A stretch of 64,000 bases of DNA from G963678445 sp963678445. GTDB taxonomy: Bacteria > Hydrogenedentota > Hydrogenedentia > Hydrogenedentales > G963678445. The position numbers and the translations under genes were made by a program. The notes under the pieces are model-generated. The model worked only from the letters and a program-made list of their open reading frames with translations. It was not told the DNA's origin and ran no database searches. Location of the stretch: positions 3,534,001 through 3,598,000 of the forward strand of contig OY782877.1 in NCBI GenBank assembly GCA_963678445.1. The letters are read 5' to 3'. Below, one piece after another: positions 61,701 to 64,000 of the stretch (the stretch's first letter is position 1; the number at the start of each line of letters is the position of its first letter).

Positions 61701-61932
61701 AACAAGACTTGGAGAGAACGAGGCTGGTCGTCAAAAAGCAGCAGAGGGTTTGGACGAACAAATCAGTCCCGCCGCTAGCAATAATGTTCCCCTCCTTGTT
61801 AGCAAGGCAAAGCTAGCTTTGTTTGCACAGAAACGTGACGTTGCGGAAGATGTACTAAAGAAACTGCGGGACTTAAATCCAAATTTGCAGGAGCTAGTTC
61901 GTCTAGAACAGGAATTCGAAAATACGTTTTAG
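58702..61932 (+). CDS. Methyltransferase-STAND NTPase-TPR fusion protein (1076 aa)
   Basis: Intact, with AGGAGGGGG before ATG 58702. A basic coiled N-terminus (DKTKAKREKKKMRQQEE) leads to a class I methyltransferase domain: VVDIGCGHGVLLERL at about 67, FGIDYSDYHDEI, FVFVRNVLHELSFDA and LLVIQDLLVFPEAE. Then a STAND/NACHT-like NTPase: Walker A ITGPPLMGKTTL near 364-371, Walker B-like FVFSFDHWER near 444 and the sensor strand LIITSRYDI near 481, followed by a winged-helix region. The C-terminal 340 residues are TPR-like helical repeats (YEKIRDYGY, FGRQLRVNKEPVVFQSLAGAYHAWG, LEEGLRQSPTSRRLKIAYAALLERIG). Such a layout (effector, switch, sensor repeats) fits immune-type NTPases, with the methyltransferase as an unusual N-terminal module. 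It sits between two phage tail genes on the other strand. AT-richer than the flanks. Confidence 0.75.
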   Translation: MVSRRDKTKAKREKKKMRQQEEALCRLLMNYGNNPSPQRTDSAPTDSQLNTLITAMDKEFASVSEGTVVDIGCGHGVLLERLAALPNFKDQAGMLYFGIDYSDYHDEILTLARTHRMHRRVDVASIDEYAQIWKDSARIPSPYFVFVRNVLHELSFDATRDLLYTISENCPTGSLLVIQDLLVFPEAERGNVCWQPEQLKFLVHKCGFRVESACPIKTKSGSRWFNLLGRREDTLHLKPNKIYELIVKYRRQQWEEWSKANPLTCKGQDLSQEPVSVIDFDLQYAALTIQLLNAGASDVTALTKEQESLCACRNFARQLSSTARRCETHIENLKPIKHFKDRANSLDALQAFLSGPHSVTVITGPPLMGKTTLTKHVLATFEHGRIPCFLDLQTTTTVWNLIENLLSEMGVRFSNEILLRLKRLSFSSIESELESFISTQAANFVFSFDHWERITEPDGCLHDEDIKRLVLILAETNGTKLIITSRYDIDTSFIASHLEPTLQPPVGRFPREPHHVPNVLGAFLGWPSYPRELIQAIDRHPLMAVLAALYLKERGADALSENSFLTNLSEHLRSAILAKILNDQARPAIQALSMLRLPVPRSLLVGLSSHESVSEAEKLGLINPVPDLRRDDLVALLVPLRLQIENDADSEIFASNESIDENFSVIIGDNKYFHEKAARQFEKEFRLDGDGKWLREMYYHLVVGGNEDILRHFGNVFCSELSAAADYWFRTSKDFKRALWAYEKIRDYGYDKTHIRMRIASCKIRLNRVAEGEREFNLLLKQYPRRGFFSAYVDALLSASLYENALSKLEEFSQLDSEFPWTAGQYGRAYRGLQQHEKAIQAFGRQLRVNKEPVVFQSLAGAYHAWGDTANERKTLEEGLRQSPTSRRLKIAYAALLERIGKLEDAAKDLKILLERSPYDGWIILPLVKALARQGQQQEAELIWRKASGKICPDHMNVIIEAEIFAQKEEFASSISLLQSIIHDDEHSGGQRLELFYRWATRLGENEAGRQKAAEGLDEQISPAASNNVPLLVSKAKLALFAQKRDVAEDVLKKLRDLNPNLQELVRLEQEFENTF

Positions 61933-61943
61933 AATTGAGCCAC

Positions 61944-63071
61944 TCATACATGCATCCTTTCGGGTGAAACTACATAGCGTTTCTGCTTATTTGTATCCAA
62001 GCAAAGCGAACCCATCCACACGCTGCTGAATCGCGTTATGTCCCAGCGTTCGCCCGCGCAGGCCGGGGCCAGGAGCGGCGTTTCGCCGTAGCAGTCCTTC
62101 TGCCGGAAGCGAATCCGGCAGGGTGTGTTCGCATGGTTGAGTAGCGCGCCGCCGATGGCCGCCTCGTTGAGCCGTGCGGTGGGGCGTGGAACCGCCGGTT
62201 GCCGCCGCGCCTGGACTTCGCAGCAGACGCCGAACTTTCGTTCGCTTTCCCAGGTGTTCGCGAGCATGCGCGTGTTGAGCGCCTTCGTGTTGAGGCGCAT
62301 GCGATCGCCCCGGTCGTGCCAAGACATGAAACACGTAGCGGCGGAATCGAAATCACTCAACAGGGTGGTGGCGGAACTGTGGATTAGGAAGCTCCAGACC
62401 TTGCGCTTGTACGTCAGGTGGAAACCCGCGCCGAGTCCCGAATGGTTGAGCCGGAAGGTTTCGTCGGGGTCGCCGAACATAATGCGGCGGACAAGGAGCT
62501 TCTCCAGGCCGGTCAGTTCGTCCGTGGCCTCGTAATACGCGAGCAGCCATTGCCAGAACCAGGCGCGCGTGCCCGCGGGATGGTGGAAGCGCAGGGCGTC
62601 GCGGATGCCGGGAGTCTGCGTTTCCGAACGGATGCGGTAGGCCCCGAGGCTGTGGACCAGTCCGGGCAGCTTCGCGTGATTCAGGATGGGACGGCTGTTG
62701 AGACGCAGCGCGGTGCGGTACGTTTCCTCGATCATGCCTTCCCAGCCGAGGTCCACTAGGGAGCGGCGGATAGCCGGGATGGTGGCCTTGCACCGGTAGA
62801 GGGGCACGGCTTCTTTAATGATGTTCCGCTGCGTATCCGGCGCGATGGTCCCGTCATACGGGCGGCCCACGATATGGGCAAGGTGCGGAAGGTAGCGCGG
62901 CTCGCAAAGGTCCACGTCGAATATCTCGGGAAAACGCTCGATGCGTTCCTTCAACTCGTCCAGGCTCACGGCCGGCACCTTCAGGAACGCTGCCAAGTCG
63001 CCGGTCTCGTCCTCGATGCGGTAGAGGGGTGGCAACAACTCGAAGAGCTTGTTCTCGAAATACCCCGCCAT
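61944..63071 (-). CDS. Phage tail protein I family (P2 gpI-like)
   Basis: ATG 63071 (MAGYFENKLFELLPPLY) has GGAG upstream; 375 residues. KLFELLPPLYRIEDETGDLAAF and IFDVDLCEPRYLPHLAHIVG, then YRCKATIPAIRRSLVDLGW are diagnostic of the tail-protein-I/baseplate family. The C-terminal half has further structural-type strands. The gene looks intact. It converges with the STAND gene, the two stops being 11 bases apart. Confidence 0.75.
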   Translation of the reverse strand: MAGYFENKLFELLPPLYRIEDETGDLAAFLKVPAVSLDELKERIERFPEIFDVDLCEPRYLPHLAHIVGRPYDGTIAPDTQRNIIKEAVPLYRCKATIPAIRRSLVDLGWEGMIEETYRTALRLNSRPILNHAKLPGLVHSLGAYRIRSETQTPGIRDALRFHHPAGTRAWFWQWLLAYYEATDELTGLEKLLVRRIMFGDPDETFRLNHSGLGAGFHLTYKRKVWSFLIHSSATTLLSDFDSAATCFMSWHDRGDRMRLNTKALNTRMLANTWESERKFGVCCEVQARRQPAVPRPTARLNEAAIGGALLNHANTPCRIRFRQKDCYGETPLLAPACAGERWDITRFSSVWMGSLCLDTNKQKRYVVSPERMHV

Positions 63072-63181
63072 CACATAATCTCCGTGACAAAGAGGATTTG
63101 CTGCTTTGAGAAGAAAGAGGTACAATTGGAGCGGATAGTACAACGGGAGCGTTTGCGACGGAACCAAAGGGATGCTTTTTT

Positions 63182-63406
63182 ATGCGCACCATACATTTCA
63201 CAGCTGTGATTGAACGAGAGGGGGATGGCTTTGTCGCGTTGTGTCCCGAGTTGGACATCGCCAGCCAGGGCGATACAGTCGAAGAGGCCCGCACAATGCT
63301 TCAGGAAGCCGTAGAGCTTTTCTTTGAATGTGCTGATGAGGAAGAGGTGCAGCGCCGCACGCAGGGCGAATGTTATATCGTCCCGATGGAGTGTAGCATT
63401 GCCTAA
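63182..63406 (+). CDS. hicB: HicB-type antitoxin
   Basis: 74 residues: HFTAVIEREGDGFVALCPEL, then ASQGDTVEEARTMLQEAVELF, the partial-RNase-H-like HicB fold that binds the toxin. No added DNA-binding domain. The next frame, hicA, starts within its last codons. The promoter should lie in the 110 bases shared with the divergent tail gene. Confidence 0.8.
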   Translation: MRTIHFTAVIEREGDGFVALCPELDIASQGDTVEEARTMLQEAVELFFECADEEEVQRRTQGECYIVPMECSIA

Positions 63407-63620
63407 GCTCAAGCCGATATCCGGCGCGGAAGCCTGTCGCATACTTTCCGAAAACGGTTTTCTTGAAGTTCGCCGTCGGGGAAGCCATGTTATTATGCAG
63501 AAGCGGGATAACAGCGGAACGACGACGGTGCCTGTACCCGACCACAATGAACTACGTATGGGGACATTACGTTCAATCATTCGCCAGTCTGGTTTGTCAC
63601 GTACGCTTTTTGAAGCATAA
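63399..63620 (+). CDS. hicA: HicA-type mRNA interferase toxin
   Basis: The product starts at TTG 63399 (LPKLKPISGAEACRIL), overlapping hicB by 8 bases. 73 residues with the double-stranded-RNA-binding fold: FLEVRRRGSHVIMQKR carries the catalytic His, and VPVPDHNELRMGTLRSIIRQ is the conserved C-terminal half. HicA cleaves mRNA until HicB blocks it. Gene order hicB-hicA is the less common one. Confidence 0.8.
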   Translation: MPKLKPISGAEACRILSENGFLEVRRRGSHVIMQKRDNSGTTTVPVPDHNELRMGTLRSIIRQSGLSRTLFEA

Positions 63621-63759
63621 TTCGCTATTTGTGTCAGACCTTTTTCGCTTTTTCTCCTCGCCCTCATGACGCCTCCCGTGGCAAAGGACGTTTGCTGCTG
63701 CGACGAGATGGGGGTATACTTCAAACAGATGATGTTGCTTATTCTTTGAGGTAAATGCG

Positions 63760-63969
63760 ATGAATCAATATACGGCTGTCGTGAAACAGGATGGTGAGTG
63801 GTGGATAGGTTGGATCGAGGAGATTCCGGGAGTGAATTGTCAGGAGCAAACCCGGGACGAACTTCTCGAAACGCTTCGGGTAACGCTTGAGGAAGCGATT
63901 GAAATGAATCGCCAGGACGCCCTTGACGCCGCTCTTGGCAACTATGAAAAAGCCATTGTGAATATCTGA
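63760..63969 (+). CDS. Second HicB-type antitoxin
   Basis: 69 residues with GAGG before ATG 63760: YTAVVKQDGEWWIGWIEEIPG, then ELLETLRVTLEEAIEMNRQ. Short HicB-like domain without DNA-binding part. It is followed by the start of a HicA-like gene. Confidence 0.7.
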   Translation: MNQYTAVVKQDGEWWIGWIEEIPGVNCQEQTRDELLETLRVTLEEAIEMNRQDALDAALGNYEKAIVNI

Positions 63970-63970
63970 C

Positions 63971-64000
63971 GTGAAGCGTACTGAACTTATCCAGCATCTG
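63971..64000 (+). CDS. Start of a second HicA-type toxin, cut by the window end
   Basis: GTG 63971 begins MKRTELIQHL, the typical opening of HicA proteins (MKRxxLIxHL). Only ten residues lie in the window. Its position just after a hicB gene supports the call. Confidence 0.5.
   Translation, partial: MKRTELIQHL

Overview
The window looks like a bacterial chromosome segment from a free-living, probably uncultivated Gram-negative lineage. The best taxonomic clue is the C-terminus of the 2697-residue secreted protein at 25.3-33.4 kb: an acidic Gly-Glu repeat linker followed by two copies of a module containing 'LSELLRFIQFYN..GYH'. From memory I associate this combination with Candidatus Hydrogenedentota and neighbouring Planctomycete-like lineages; I could not test this. 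A complete type II secretion operon and secretin imply an outer membrane.

Layout. (1) 0-8 kb: a decayed phage-derived strip. It holds an antisense ERCC4-type nuclease remnant, a DNA methyltransferase fragment, two broken radical-SAM genes of the spore-photoproduct-lyase type, a methyltransferase-like gene with an in-frame TAG, a ParB/methyltransferase chimera, an AbrB/MazE-type antitoxin and a terminase large subunit broken by one base. (2) 8.2-9.8 kb: an intact Fic protein behind a near-consensus promoter. (3) 10.2-20.2 kb: one long co-directional operon led by a TetR regulator with a palindromic operator, carrying seven methyltransferase-family genes, a small membrane protein and a pair of exporter-fold ABC transporters; the last methyltransferase is truncated. 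(4) 20.2-25 kb, minus strand: a DUF1566 gene with a TGA at a conserved Trp position, a serine beta-lactamase-family protein, a phage portal-like remnant, a repeat-bearing non-coding strip and a DDE transposase. (5) 25.3-33.4 kb: the giant secreted multidomain protein, closed by a strong hairpin. (6) 34.3-39.4 kb: a compact locus with a cysteine-rich secreted peptide, two paralogous membrane-anchored LolA-like proteins, a C39-peptidase/rhodanese membrane fusion and a DoxX/MauE-like protein. (7) 39.4-54.4 kb: a tightly overlapped operon of a TPR lipoprotein (interrupted at a G8 tract), a solute-binding-like protein, a secreted unknown, then type II secretion genes in the order E-F-G-H-I-J-K-L-M-C-D. 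(8) 54.4-64 kb: phage tail-end genes on the minus strand (tail protein I, broken tail fibre, small protein, amidoligase, DUF5049), with a plus-strand 1076-residue methyltransferase-STAND-TPR protein between two tail genes, followed by two HicB/HicA modules.

How it fits together. The type II system is a plausible exporter for the giant protein and other secreted products. The cysteine-rich peptide locus carries its own peptidase, rhodanese and redox-type membrane protein, which suggests periplasmic peptide maturation or a sulfur/disulfide function. The TetR operon suggests a methylate-and-export response to a small molecule. The phage pieces (terminase, portal-like, tail) lie apart and in different orientations, consistent with an old, rearranged prophage into which accessory genes (Fic, HicBA, the STAND protein) have been inserted.

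The two best candidates for undescribed biology are the methyltransferase-STAND-TPR protein (58702-61932) and the cysteine-rich peptide/C39-rhodanese/MauE locus (34284-39384). No tRNA, rRNA or CRISPR array was recognised.
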